Source: Flavobacteriales bacterium UBA1937
GTDB taxonomy: Bacteria > Bacteroidota > Bacteroidia > Flavobacteriales > Weeksellaceae
Length of the DNA stretch: 57,328 nt
Assembly (NCBI GenBank): GCA_002337005.1
Contig: DDFD01000076.1
Coordinates: forward strand, 1-57,328
Direction: 5' to 3'
Of the stretch, positions 25,016 through 34,633 are shown one piece after another; position 1 is the stretch's first letter; each line of letters opens with the position of its first letter. The notes beneath the pieces are model-generated. The model was not told where the DNA came from. It was given only the letters and a program-made list of their open reading frames with translations, and searched no databases. Position numbers and translations under genes: made by a program.

Positions 25016-27427
25016 ATGTTTAACAACTGGCTCAAAATAGCATTTATAAATTATAAAAAGAATTGGCTTTCTACCATTATCAATTTATTTGGATTAACGG
25101 TAGGATTAACTGGTTTTATGCTCATTCTCATGCATTGGAATGACGAAGAATCTTACGAAAAATGGAATCCCAAAAAGGATAATATCTACTATTTTCAAAC
25201 GTATAATAAAAAGGAAAACTTTTATGGTGCTGCCATCTCTATTCCTTTAGCAGAGAATGCTTTAAAAAGAATCTCTGAAGTTGAAGATTACGCACTAATA
25301 GCAAGTGCTGATGTAGCGTACAAAATGGTTACCACTTCCAAAACATTTTACCAAGAAGGAGGAATGGAAGTTTCGGATAATTTTTTCAACATATTTCCCT
25401 TCAAATTAATTGCAGGAAGCTATAAAAATGTTCTTAAAAATGACAATAGTATGGCAATTTCTACGGTAGTGGCAAAAAATCTTTTTGGTAAAACAGATGT
25501 AGTAGGCGAAACAATTAAGATTAACACTTCTAATTTTATTGTAACCGCAGTCTATCAATTACCAGAAGGAAACAGCCAGGTAAAACCAGAGTTTGTGATA
25601 AAACCAGCGGAACAATTAAAGAATGACAAAGAGCAATGGGGGAATTTCAATTACGCATGTTTTTTTAAATTAAAAGCAGGAGCAGATCCTAGAAGTTTTG
25701 AGAAAAAATTTCTTGACATTATTATGTTGCGCGCAAAAATTAATGCTAAAGGTTCGGGAATGACACCTCAGCAATATATAGATACCTATGGACCTACAGA
25801 TTCTTTGCTTACACCCCTTGATAAAATAAAATTGCACGCAGAATCTACTTTTTTCGGAAAGCCAGATTTTAAATTAATTTTAATTCTTTTTGCGCTTTCG
25901 GTTTTAATTGTGATTTTATCTGCCATTAATTTTATTAATCTAAAAACAGCACAATCCTCGCAAAGAGCTAAAGAAGTAGGAGTGAGAAAAGCGATTGGAA
26001 GTACTAGATCTTCTTTAATTATTCAGTTTTTATTAGAAACCTTCATCATTAGTGCGCTAGCTTATTTGCTATCTTTGGTATTAACAGAACTACTATTGCC
26101 AAGTTTTAATAAATTCTTTGACAAAGAAATTACAATGAATGATTGGCACATTTACTTATATTCTCTTTTGATGGTTTTGGTGGTTACTTTAATCTCAGGA
26201 ATTATTCCGGCGCTATATTTATCTAATTTCAAGGCGATAGAAACGTTAAAAGGAAATTTTGCCAGAAGCAAACACGGAATTTGGCTCAGAAACGGAATTT
26301 TGACCTTACAATTAATTATTTCTTCGTTTTTTATCATCGGCGGATTGATTGTTCATAGTCAAGTAAAATATATGATGAATAAAGATTTAGGTTTTAATGG
26401 AAATCAAATTTATCAAATTAATTTTAATGAATATGGTAAAAAACCTTGGCTTAAATATGAGAGATTAAAGGCAGAATTGTCAAAAATACCAGGTGTAGAA
26501 AGCATTTCGTATTGTGAAGCGCCTCCAGGAACGGGCAACTATAGCAGTTCTAATATGGATTATATGAACAGCAGTATTCAAGCGCAACACGGTGCTATAG
26601 ATTATGATTATCTTCAATTTATGGGCATTAAGTTACTAAAAGGACGTTGGTTAGATCCTAAATTAGCATCAGACACCATCAATTCTGCATTGGTAAATGA
26701 AGCGTTTGTAAGAAAATTTGGTTGGACAAATGACCAAATGATGAAACGAGACATAAAACCCGGATTTGATTATAAACCGTATAAAATTGTAGGAATTATA
26801 AAAGATTTCAACATCCGAAGTTTAAAAGAAGAGGTAGAACCTATGATTTTCTTCCACTACAGAGAAACAGAATGGAAACGTTTTAATATGAATAATATTC
26901 AGTTTAAATTAAAATCAGATGATATTGATGGAACCGTAAATCGCCTCAAAGATTATTGGATGAATAAAGTAGAACAAGGATATCCTTTTAACGGTTATTT
27001 CATCAATAAACAATTTGCCAAAACTTTTGAGAAATACCAAAAACAACAAACATTATTCACCATTTTGAATGCAATGGTTTTAATGGTAGCATTACTCGGA
27101 TTGTTCGCTTTGTCATCTCTAATGATTGAGCAGAAGCTGAAAGACGTAGCAATCAGAAAAACATTGGGAGCTTCAGATAATACCTTGATTCTAGGATTAA
27201 CAAAACAATTTCTTTGGATTACATTGATTGCAGTAATTGCCAGCATACCAATAAGTTATTATTTTATGAACGAGTGGCTGAAAGATTTCGCTTACCGAAT
27301 AGATATGCCTGTCTTTCCTTATTTATTAAGTCTTGTAGTTTTGCTTTTATTAACGTTTGCTGTAGTAAGTATCAAGGCCTATCAAGCAACCAAAGTAAAT
27401 CTTGTGAAATATTTGAAATATGAATAA
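25016..27427 (+). CDS. FtsX/MacB-type ABC permease, copy 1
   Basis: 803 residues in the duplicated FtsX layout common in Bacteroidetes: N-terminal membrane helix (about 18-38), a large periplasmic MacB_PCD domain, three helices (about 285-410), a fourth single helix (ILTLQLIISSFFIIGGLIV), a second periplasmic domain and three final helices. Conserved FtsX phrases are visible (AKEVGVRKAIGS, LKDVAIRKTLGA). In the MacB model such permeases use ATP hydrolysis to drive periplasmic substrates through the adaptor and TolC. Its start, MFNNWLKIAF, matches that of the next gene, a close paralogue. Confidence 0.92.
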   Translation: MFNNWLKIAFINYKKNWLSTIINLFGLTVGLTGFMLILMHWNDEESYEKWNPKKDNIYYFQTYNKKENFYGAAISIPLAENALKRISEVEDYALIASADVAYKMVTTSKTFYQEGGMEVSDNFFNIFPFKLIAGSYKNVLKNDNSMAISTVVAKNLFGKTDVVGETIKINTSNFIVTAVYQLPEGNSQVKPEFVIKPAEQLKNDKEQWGNFNYACFFKLKAGADPRSFEKKFLDIIMLRAKINAKGSGMTPQQYIDTYGPTDSLLTPLDKIKLHAESTFFGKPDFKLILILFALSVLIVILSAINFINLKTAQSSQRAKEVGVRKAIGSTRSSLIIQFLLETFIISALAYLLSLVLTELLLPSFNKFFDKEITMNDWHIYLYSLLMVLVVTLISGIIPALYLSNFKAIETLKGNFARSKHGIWLRNGILTLQLIISSFFIIGGLIVHSQVKYMMNKDLGFNGNQIYQINFNEYGKKPWLKYERLKAELSKIPGVESISYCEAPPGTGNYSSSNMDYMNSSIQAQHGAIDYDYLQFMGIKLLKGRWLDPKLASDTINSALVNEAFVRKFGWTNDQMMKRDIKPGFDYKPYKIVGIIKDFNIRSLKEEVEPMIFFHYRETEWKRFNMNNIQFKLKSDDIDGTVNRLKDYWMNKVEQGYPFNGYFINKQFAKTFEKYQKQQTLFTILNAMVLMVALLGLFALSSLMIEQKLKDVAIRKTLGASDNTLILGLTKQFLWITLIAVIASIPISYYFMNEWLKDFAYRIDMPVFPYLLSLVVLLLLTFAVVSIKAYQATKVNLVKYLKYE

Positions 27428-27430
27428 ATT

Positions 27431-27492
27431 TTAGTGTTTAGTATTTGGTTTTTAGTCAAATACTAAACACTAGAAACAAAACACTAGAAATT
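27431..27492. repeat. 7-bp-period array with a 15-bp perfect stem
   Basis: Heptamers TTAGTGT, TTAGTAT, TTGGTTT, TTAGTCA turn into their complement (AATACTA, AACACTA, GAAACAA, AACACTA). TAGTGTTTAGTATTT (27432-27446) pairs perfectly with 27458-27472. The array fills the gap between the two permease genes. Confidence 0.8.
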
Positions 27493-29922
27493 ATGTTAAA
27501 CAATTGGCTCAAAATAGCATTCGCAAACTATAAAAAAAACTGGCTTTCTACTCTAATTAATGTTTTGGGATTAAGCTTAGGTTTATGCATTTTTCTAATG
27601 GTTTTTATCCATTGGCAAGACGAGAAATCTTATGAACAGTGGGTTCCTAATAAAGAAAATATTTATTTGGTGGAAAATGGAAATGCTACCTTCGGAAATA
27701 TTGTGGTTTCTAGTTTTCCTGCATTGGCGGTATCAAAAGAAAAATTTAAAGAAATAGAGGATTTCGCCATTGCCAATTCTTGGGGAGCTTATAAAACCAG
27801 ATTGGTGGCAGGTGAAAAATCTGTTTATACTACATCTTGTAGAGCCAGTGATACTTATTTTGATTTTTTTCCGATGGAAAAATTGGCAGGAAGTTATAAA
27901 AATGCCATCAGTGATAATGGTAAAATAGCCATTTCTGAAGAGACTGCTAAGTCTTTATTTGGAAATGAATACAAGAATTGTATTGGGAAAACCGTGAAAC
28001 TAGATGATAACGAAAATAAATCTTTAATCATTACTGTAGTTTACAAAATACCAGAAAACAATACCGTTTTTAAGCCAGGATTCATTATGAGACACCCTGG
28101 TTTGGATCAAAAAAATTTGGAATGGACCAATTATAGTTACATAGGTTATTTTAAATTAAAACCAGGTACTGATGTTGTAGCTCTAGAGAAAAAACTCTCT
28201 GCTCAAATGTCTGAACAAGAAAAAATAGCTTCTGAAAAATGGGGAGAAAAGTACGATGAGAAAAACAAAGCCAATGTTTTTTTAACACCAATTTCAGATA
28301 TGAAATTAGAAGCTAAAAGTGAAGGTGTAGAAAAAGGAGATAAAAAATCGATTATGATTTTGCTTGGTCTTTCAGCTTTAATTTTGCTTTTATCAGGTAT
28401 AAATTTAATTAATTTAAAAACTGCACAAGCTTCTCAACGAGCAAAAGAAGTGGGGGTAAGAAAAGCAATTGGAAGCTCTAAATCTAAAATTATTGCTCAA
28501 TTTTTATTAGAAAATTTAATAATTTGTGTTGCAGCTTATATTATTGCATTTGCATCTATAGAATTGTTATTACCTTCTTATAATAAGTTTTTAGGAAAAG
28601 AAATTCTACTGAATGATTATCGTGTTTTTATCTATTCTGGAGTTTTATTGTTGGTTTTTGCATTGATTTCAGGTATTATTCCTGCACTTTATTTGTCTAA
28701 TTTTAAACCTATTAACACCTTAAAAGGAAATTTTTCTAGAAGCAAACATGGCATTTGGTTGCGTAATTTTATTTTGACTTTACAATTAATTGTTTCATCT
28801 TTTTTCATTATTTGCTCCTTTATTATTCATTCTCAGGTAAAATATATGATGAACAAAGATTTAGGATTCAAAGGTGATCAGGTGATTCAAATTCAATTCA
28901 AAAAAACAGATTGGCAAAATGATTATAATTCTAAAAAATATATAAGACTTAAAAATGAAGTTTCAAAAATAGCAGGTGTACAAGATATTACAAGTTCTGT
29001 ATTTAGAATAGGCTTAGGATTAATGAATTCTTCATCTGTTAAAAACGCAATTGATACTACAAAAACAATTAATAATGTAGGAGTTGGCGGTATAGATTAT
29101 AATTATTTTAAATTCTACAAAATGAAATTTGTTTCGGGTAGAGATTTAGATTTACGTTTGGCTTCTGATACCATTTCTGGAGCTATTGCCAATGAAACAT
29201 TCATTAAACAAATGGGCTGGAACAAAGATAATGCACTTGGCAAAGAAATTTTTCCTGGTTGGGAAGAAAAAAAGAAATATAAAATTATAGGTGTTCTGAA
29301 AGATTTTTATGTGAATGGAGTGGATAAACCTGTAGAACCTATGCTTATGTTTAATTATGATAGAAACTGGGCAAAAAATAATATGGCAAATCTGCAAATA
29401 AAACTTTCTGGCAATGATATTAATGGTACAATAGAACGCATCAAAGAATTTTGGCTCACCAAGGCAGAACCGGGCTATCCTTTTGAATATGAATTTGTAG
29501 ATAAACAATTTGCTAAAACTTTTGAGAAATTTCAAAAGCAACAAACGCTTTTCACTATTTTGAATATCGTGGTTTTGTTGGTCGCATTACTGGGATTATT
29601 CGCTTTGTCTTCTCTTCTTATTGAACAAAAACTGAAGGATGTTGCCATAAAAAAAACGCTGGGAGCAGACGAAAGAACCATTGTTTGGGATTTAACCAAA
29701 AGATTTTTAATTATTGCAGCTATCGCGGTTATCATTAGTATTCCATTTGGATATTATGCCATGAATGAATGGCTGAAAGATTTCGCTTACCGAATAGATA
29801 TGCCAGTTTGGCCTTATATATTGAGTTTTGTTTTGTTGCTTCTACTCACTTTTGCAGTGGTAAGTTTCAAAGCGTATAGAGCCACCAAAATTAATTTAGT
29901 CAATTATTTAAAATATGAATAA
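27493..29922 (+). CDS. FtsX/MacB-type ABC permease, copy 2
   Basis: The ATG at 27493 (MLNNWLKIAFANYKKNWLST) is chosen because it aligns with the start of copy 1; an earlier in-frame start would translate the repeat array. 809 residues with the same order of helices and periplasmic domains as copy 1 and the same FtsX signatures (AKEVGVRKAIGS, LKDVAIKKTLGA). Similarity is high in the membrane parts and the C-terminal 100 residues and lower in the periplasmic domains. One ATPase gene serves both, so a heterodimeric transporter is likely. Confidence 0.92.
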   Translation: MLNNWLKIAFANYKKNWLSTLINVLGLSLGLCIFLMVFIHWQDEKSYEQWVPNKENIYLVENGNATFGNIVVSSFPALAVSKEKFKEIEDFAIANSWGAYKTRLVAGEKSVYTTSCRASDTYFDFFPMEKLAGSYKNAISDNGKIAISEETAKSLFGNEYKNCIGKTVKLDDNENKSLIITVVYKIPENNTVFKPGFIMRHPGLDQKNLEWTNYSYIGYFKLKPGTDVVALEKKLSAQMSEQEKIASEKWGEKYDEKNKANVFLTPISDMKLEAKSEGVEKGDKKSIMILLGLSALILLLSGINLINLKTAQASQRAKEVGVRKAIGSSKSKIIAQFLLENLIICVAAYIIAFASIELLLPSYNKFLGKEILLNDYRVFIYSGVLLLVFALISGIIPALYLSNFKPINTLKGNFSRSKHGIWLRNFILTLQLIVSSFFIICSFIIHSQVKYMMNKDLGFKGDQVIQIQFKKTDWQNDYNSKKYIRLKNEVSKIAGVQDITSSVFRIGLGLMNSSSVKNAIDTTKTINNVGVGGIDYNYFKFYKMKFVSGRDLDLRLASDTISGAIANETFIKQMGWNKDNALGKEIFPGWEEKKKYKIIGVLKDFYVNGVDKPVEPMLMFNYDRNWAKNNMANLQIKLSGNDINGTIERIKEFWLTKAEPGYPFEYEFVDKQFAKTFEKFQKQQTLFTILNIVVLLVALLGLFALSSLLIEQKLKDVAIKKTLGADERTIVWDLTKRFLIIAAIAVIISIPFGYYAMNEWLKDFAYRIDMPVWPYILSFVLLLLLTFAVVSFKAYRATKINLVNYLKYE

Positions 29923-29926
29923 AGAG

Positions 29927-29954
29927 GGAAGCTGGATGCTAGAAGCAGGAAGTT
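29927..29954. repeat. Short 7-bp-period array
   Basis: Four heptamers between the permease and TolC genes: GGAAGCT, GGATGCT, AGAAGCA, GGAAGTT. Confidence 0.6.
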
Positions 29955-29989
29955 TTGCATCACATTCATCAGTAAACACCTAATAAAAA

Positions 29990-31282
29990 ATGAAAAAACT
30001 ACTTTTTATATTATTTATTAATTTTTTGCCTGCACAGCAAAAATGGAACTTGCAGCAATGTCTAGATTATGCAATGAAAAATAGTCCAGAAGTGCAACAG
30101 AGCATTATCAATGTTAATAAAAGCCAGAGACAAATCAATTCTGCAAAGGGAAATTTACTTCCTTCGGTTAATGCAGGAGCTAACCACAGCTATAGTTTTG
30201 GTTCTACCATTAATCCTAGTTCTAATCAGCGTGAAGCGCTTAATGTGCAGTACGATCAGTTTTATGCTCAAGCTAATGCAGAACTATTTAATTGGAAAAA
30301 CTACCTAAACATTTCACTTTCTAAGATTAATAAAGAAAGTTCAGAATATAGACTGAGAACAGTTCAGAATGAAGTAAAGTTGGGAATTATAGGTTTGTTT
30401 TTTCAATATATGAAAGATAAATCTTGGTTTGAAGTTCTTCAGCCTCAGATTTCTGGGATGAAGGAACAGATTTCCAGAACTGAAAAAGAAGTGGAAATAG
30501 GAAACCGACCAAAAAGTGATGTGTATGACATCAAAGCCAATTTTGGAACCATTCAAGAACAATGGATTTCGGCACAAAACCAAATGAATATTTCTAAAAT
30601 TAATCTTTTGGCAGCACTCAATATCAATAAAGATAGTATAGATTTTGTGTCAAATGAACAATTGAATACCGATTTTAATTTTATCAATTCGCAAGATTTA
30701 ATTGAAAAATTGGTGAAAAAGAATCCGGTTTATCAAGAGAATCAAAAAAATCTAGATTATGCCGAAAAAAAAATAAAATGGGCGAAAGCTGATTATTTGC
30801 CTACCATTTCAGGGCAATATCAATGGTCTTCTTTTTATAGCAAAAATTTAAAAGAAAGCGTAAATACAGCATTTTCTGAACAATTTAATCAAAACAAAAA
30901 CTCACAAGTTTCTTTGGGAATTAATGTTCCTTTGTTTCAAAAATTTCAAGTAAAAAATGCGGTTGAAGTTGCAAAATTAGACCAACAATACACGGTTTTT
31001 GAAAGCCAAAAGAAACTCAATGAAATTTATAAAACATTAAATATCATAGCAGAGCAATACGAAAACGCTTTAGAAAAAAATAAAATCCTACAACAAAATT
31101 TCGAAAATCAAAAGCTCTCTTTTGAGCGTTCTGAAGAGAAATATAAAGAAGGATTAATAGATGCTTACACGTTTTTCTTGGTGAGAAACAATTGGTTACA
31201 AGCTAATTTTAACTTGAATTCTAGTCAATTTGAAGTGATGCAACAAAATGCTTTGATTGCAATTTTTGAAGAAAGTAATTAA
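29990..31282 (+). CDS. TolC-family outer membrane efflux protein
   Basis: 430 residues: a short signal peptide (LLFILFINFLPAQQ), then two copies of the long-helix outer-membrane-efflux repeat (about 20-215 and 235-430) starting with WNLQQCLDYAMKNSPEVQQS. Gln/Asn/Lys-rich helices, a Ser/Gly strand section (NHSYSFGSTINPSS) and the second-half strands (GQYQWSSFYSKN) fit TolC. It forms the outer-membrane channel and is the last gene of the export operon, followed by a terminator. Confidence 0.92.
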   Translation: MKKLLFILFINFLPAQQKWNLQQCLDYAMKNSPEVQQSIINVNKSQRQINSAKGNLLPSVNAGANHSYSFGSTINPSSNQREALNVQYDQFYAQANAELFNWKNYLNISLSKINKESSEYRLRTVQNEVKLGIIGLFFQYMKDKSWFEVLQPQISGMKEQISRTEKEVEIGNRPKSDVYDIKANFGTIQEQWISAQNQMNISKINLLAALNINKDSIDFVSNEQLNTDFNFINSQDLIEKLVKKNPVYQENQKNLDYAEKKIKWAKADYLPTISGQYQWSSFYSKNLKESVNTAFSEQFNQNKNSQVSLGINVPLFQKFQVKNAVEVAKLDQQYTVFESQKKLNEIYKTLNIIAEQYENALEKNKILQQNFENQKLSFERSEEKYKEGLIDAYTFFLVRNNWLQANFNLNSSQFEVMQQNALIAIFEESN

Positions 31283-31323
31283 AAAGATGTACTAAATTTT
31301 CACAACAACTAAATTAAATTTTC

Positions 31324-31351
31324 ACTGTCCTTTTCTAAGGGCAGTTTTTGT
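31324..31351 (+). terminator. Terminator of the export operon
   Basis: ACTGTCC (31324-31330) pairs with GGGCAGT (31339-31345) with one G-U pair, followed by a T-rich stretch. Confidence 0.75.
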
Positions 31352-31413
31352 TTTATTGTTTTTCTTTTTTGGCACAATTTTTATTTATATCTTCGCTGTT
31401 TAATAATCAAAAT

Positions 31414-32586
31414 ATGAGTAAATTCTTAAAAGTATTTTTCCTTTTTCTCTCTTTAGGTTTTTTTGCACAAGACGGAATTAAGTTCGAAAATGATACTTTT
31501 CAAAATATTTTAGCCCAAGCAAAAAAAGAAAACAAATTGGTTTTTCTAGATGCATTTGCTTCGTGGTGTGGCCCTTGTAAACTCTTAGAAAGAAATGTTT
31601 TTCCTCAGAAAGAAGTAGGCGAGTTTTATAATAAAAACTTTATTAATTCTAGGTTTGATATGGAAAAAGGGGAAGGTAGAGATATTGCCAGAAAATATGG
31701 AATTAATTCTTATCCTTCTTTATTATTTCTCAATGGAAATGGCGAAGTGGTTTTTAAAGGAATGGGATATATGGATGTATCAGATTTTCTAGAAATGGGA
31801 AAAGATGTATTAAATCCAGAAAATAAAATTGAAAAAAGAATTGAAAAATTCCACGCTGGCGAAAAAGACCCAGAATTTCTATTAAAATTGATGAAAGATG
31901 TTGCTAAAAATGATTTTGCATTTGGCCAGAAAGTTTCAGAAAGATATTTTCAGGTAAAAGAAAACTCAGAATTCACCAAAGACGATGCAGGTATTCTTCT
32001 TTATTTTACAAAAAGTTCTGATGATGAAAATTTTAAGATCTTTGAAAAGAGAAAGGCAGATTTACTGAAATTTATTCCAGAAAATACACTGAATGATTTT
32101 GAAAAACAATTGAGACTTACTACCATTATTCAAAAATCGGTAGATTATACCAATGCGAAGATTAATGACGCTTATCTTGTAACTGAAGCAGCTAAAGTTA
32201 TTGGTGATAAAGATGCCAAAATTCTTTCTAGCAAATTGAGAAAAGATTTTTATTTCAATAATAAGAATTTTCCAGAGTATGAAAAAGCAAGCATAGATTA
32301 TTACCAAAATCCTGCAGATTATAGCGCAGATGAACTGAACCAAATTTCTTGGGATTTCTTTTTGTATGTAAGCAACCCAGATTCTCTGAAAAAAGCAACA
32401 GAATGGTCTCTAGAATCAATTAAGAAGCGTGAAGATAATATTAATACAGATACTTTAGCAAGGCTTTATTATAAGTTGAATGATAAAAAAAATGCTAAAA
32501 TATGGGCGGAAAAATCTATAAATTGGGCTAAAAAGAATAATGCGGAATATACATCTACAGAAGATTTATTGAAAAATTTAAAATAA
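31414..32586 (+). CDS. Exported thioredoxin-fold protein
   Basis: The ATG at 31414 gives 390 residues with a signal peptide (LKVFFLFLSLGFFAQ); an upstream TTG would add a second hydrophobic leader. An N-terminal thioredoxin domain has the active site WCGPC (51-55) after VFLDAFAS, and continues to about residue 135 (GINSYPSLLFLNGNGEVVF with cis-Pro). The remaining 250 residues are helical, TPR-like near the end (LARLYYKLNDKKNAKIWAEK). It is probably a periplasmic disulphide reductase or chaperone-like protein; the substrate is unknown. The next gene follows after 4 bp. Confidence 0.88.
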   Translation: MSKFLKVFFLFLSLGFFAQDGIKFENDTFQNILAQAKKENKLVFLDAFASWCGPCKLLERNVFPQKEVGEFYNKNFINSRFDMEKGEGRDIARKYGINSYPSLLFLNGNGEVVFKGMGYMDVSDFLEMGKDVLNPENKIEKRIEKFHAGEKDPEFLLKLMKDVAKNDFAFGQKVSERYFQVKENSEFTKDDAGILLYFTKSSDDENFKIFEKRKADLLKFIPENTLNDFEKQLRLTTIIQKSVDYTNAKINDAYLVTEAAKVIGDKDAKILSSKLRKDFYFNNKNFPEYEKASIDYYQNPADYSADELNQISWDFFLYVSNPDSLKKATEWSLESIKKREDNINTDTLARLYYKLNDKKNAKIWAEKSINWAKKNNAEYTSTEDLLKNLK

Positions 32587-32590
32587 TTGA

Positions 32591-33154
32591 ATGAAGAAAT
32601 TTTGTGGAATCATATTGCTTAGTATTTTTTTAGGATTTTCTAATGAGATGGTTGCACAAACCTATGCTAAAGTAAATCTGCTTGGCTTACCAATAGGGAT
32701 GCTTAATGGAGGTGTAGAAACCAAAATTTCTGATAAAATGACCTTACAACCAGAGTTTTTTATTTCACCTTGGCGTTCTTTTTTGGGTAATAGATTGCAG
32801 ATTTATGATTTTAATTTAGAGGGCAGATATTATTTTAAAGAAAGTTTTAAACATTTTTATGTGGGAGCAAATGCAGGTATTGCAGTATTTGATTTACAAA
32901 AATGGAATTATCTAAATTCTAATCAATATCAGAGAGGATATTCTTGGCTTTTTGGCATTACGGTAGGTTATCAGTATCCAATTTCAGAAAAATTAAACTT
33001 AGATATGTACTTAGGTGGTGCTACTTCACAAGGTTTTTATCACGGTTATGATATTATAGATGGACAAAGATATGAGCCTAAAAATCCTTGGAACAGAAGT
33101 GGCGAACTAATTCCTTATAAAGTAGGAGTTGCATTATCTTATAAAATAAACTAA
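32591..33154 (+). CDS. Outer membrane beta-barrel protein (DUF3575-like)
   Basis: 187 residues with a signal peptide (IILLSIFLGFSNEMVAQ). The mature part is a series of alternating hydrophobic strands with aromatic girdles (YAKVNLLGLPIGMLNGGVET, HFYVGANAGIAVFDL, YSWLFGITVGYQYPI) and a C-terminal strand ending in an aromatic-like pattern (VGVALSYKIN), as in small eight-stranded barrels. DUF3575 is the nearest family I recognise. It is cotranscribed with the thioredoxin-fold gene. No transport function can be assigned. Confidence 0.75.
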   Translation: MKKFCGIILLSIFLGFSNEMVAQTYAKVNLLGLPIGMLNGGVETKISDKMTLQPEFFISPWRSFLGNRLQIYDFNLEGRYYFKESFKHFYVGANAGIAVFDLQKWNYLNSNQYQRGYSWLFGITVGYQYPISEKLNLDMYLGGATSQGFYHGYDIIDGQRYEPKNPWNRSGELIPYKVGVALSYKIN

Positions 33155-33155
33155 A

Positions 33156-33362
33156 ATGAAAATAAAAAGTTTTAAATTTTTGTTGGTACTCATCATTACA
33201 TTTGTGATTGTATTTTTAATGAATTACATCGGAAATTCTAGACCAGATAAGTTACAATCAGCAATAATGAACGGAGCAGCTGGTATGGTAGGAATTACAA
33301 TCGGGATGTTTTTCTACAACCGAGGCAAGAATGATAAAAATCCTCCACAACATTTTGATTAA
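33156..33362 (+). CDS. Small inner-membrane protein of unknown function
   Basis: 68 residues with two predicted membrane helices (FLLVLIITFVIVFLMNYI and GAAGMVGITIGMFFYN) and a polar tail (RGKNDKNPPQHFD). It starts 1 bp after the preceding stop, so it belongs to that operon, and a terminator follows at once. No family recognised. Confidence 0.65.
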   Translation: MKIKSFKFLLVLIITFVIVFLMNYIGNSRPDKLQSAIMNGAAGMVGITIGMFFYNRGKNDKNPPQHFD

Positions 33363-33368
33363 AAAAAC

Positions 33369-33399
33369 AAAAGCAACAACTTTTTCGGTTGCTTTTTTA
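33369..33399. terminator. Bidirectional terminator between convergent genes
   Basis: AAAAGCAAC (33369-33377) pairs with GTTGCTTTT (33388-33396). T residues follow on the plus strand and A residues precede, so it can serve both sides. Confidence 0.85.
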
Positions 33400-33412
33400 T
33401 ATGTTTTAGTTA

Positions 33413-34633
33413 TCAATCCTCATATATTCTATATTTAGTTCTAATCTTCTCGAAGTTTTGTAGATCTTGTTTCCAAGAATTTCTAATTTCTTCTTCGGAT
33501 TTTCCAGAGATCATTTGTTTTCTCAGTTCATCTGTTCCTGCTAAAGTGTCAAACCAAAGGTTTTTTAGAAAGAATTCCTGAGATTTTTTGTCGAAATTTT
33601 TATAAGCATTCATCACGAAACTCAGATCTAGTTTGTCCTTAATTTCAGGATAGTTTCTTAAATCTTCACCATTACAAAGTTTGCCATTTAAAAAAGGATC
33701 TTTCGCCCCAAAATTTGGTTTTGGAGTAAACCTGAATGAATAATTTTTTAACCACGGACTACCAAAAACCTGAAACGGAAAATCTGTTCCACGCCCTACA
33801 GAAACTTGTGTTCCTTCAAAAAAACAAAGGCTAGGATAGAGGTTGATGGATTGGTTATTTGGTAGATTAGGCGATGGTTTTTCGGAGATATCATATCTCT
33901 GTTTTTTATGATAATTCAGCATTGGGATAATGGTGTATTTGGCTTGCACTCCATTCTTGAGCCATTTTTCTCCGTTTACCATTTTTCCGTACTCGCCAAT
34001 GGTTAATCCATACACTACAGGAACTCTGTGTAATCCTACAAAACTTGTCCATTTTTCTTTCAAAACAGGTCCGTCCGTATATCCATCATGCGGATTTGGG
34101 CGGTCTAGAACGATAACTTCTATATTATTTTCGGCTGCTGCTTCCATTACATAAGAAAGAGTAGAAATGTAGGTGTAAAACCTTACACCAACGTCTTGAA
34201 TATCAAACAAAATTAAATCTACACCTTGTAATTGCTCAGCTTTTGGTTTTTTATTGTCTCCATATAAAGAAACAATGGGCAATCCTGTTTTGGTATCAAT
34301 TCCGTTTTTTACGTGTTCGCCAGCATCGGCATTTCCTCGGAAACCGTGTTCTGGCGCGAAAATTTCTTTAATTTTAATGTTATTTTTAACCAAAAAATCT
34401 ACCAAATGCGTTTTGTCTGCCAATAAACTGGTTTGGTTGGCAACTACGGCAATATTTTTATTTTTTAGTAATTTTAGGTAAAGTTCTGGTCTATCAGCAG
34501 CTGGTTTGTAACAATTTTCTTGTTGGTTTTTGGTCTGTGCCGAAATTTTTGTGAAAGCGAGACACACAATTCCAAAAATAATTAGTTTAATAAGAACTAA
34601 ATTTTTAATTTTGAGACTTAAATTCATTTGCAT
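33413..34633 (-). CDS. namZ: DUF1343 / NamZ-type exo-N-acetylmuramidase
   Basis: 406 residues with a signal peptide (VLIKLIIFGIVCLAFTKISA). Family phrases are clear: VVANQTSLLADKTHLVDFLV, FAPEHGFRG, DAGEHV, DLILFDIQDVGVRFYTYIST, VLDRPNPHDG, GLTIGEYGKM and SLCFFEGTQVSVGRGTDFPF. DUF1343 contains NamZ, which removes terminal N-acetylmuramic acid from peptidoglycan fragments in the periplasm, so a role in cell-wall recycling or scavenging is likely. The start overlaps by one base with the divergent permease gene. The gene symbol rests on the family only. Confidence 0.85.
   Translation of the reverse strand: MQMNLSLKIKNLVLIKLIIFGIVCLAFTKISAQTKNQQENCYKPAADRPELYLKLLKNKNIAVVANQTSLLADKTHLVDFLVKNNIKIKEIFAPEHGFRGNADAGEHVKNGIDTKTGLPIVSLYGDNKKPKAEQLQGVDLILFDIQDVGVRFYTYISTLSYVMEAAAENNIEVIVLDRPNPHDGYTDGPVLKEKWTSFVGLHRVPVVYGLTIGEYGKMVNGEKWLKNGVQAKYTIIPMLNYHKKQRYDISEKPSPNLPNNQSINLYPSLCFFEGTQVSVGRGTDFPFQVFGSPWLKNYSFRFTPKPNFGAKDPFLNGKLCNGEDLRNYPEIKDKLDLSFVMNAYKNFDKKSQEFFLKNLWFDTLAGTDELRKQMISGKSEEEIRNSWKQDLQNFEKIRTKYRIYED

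Noticed and set aside
27445..27492. Earlier start for the second permease
   Set aside because: The extra residues translate the intergenic heptamer array; the ATG at 27493 aligns with the first permease.
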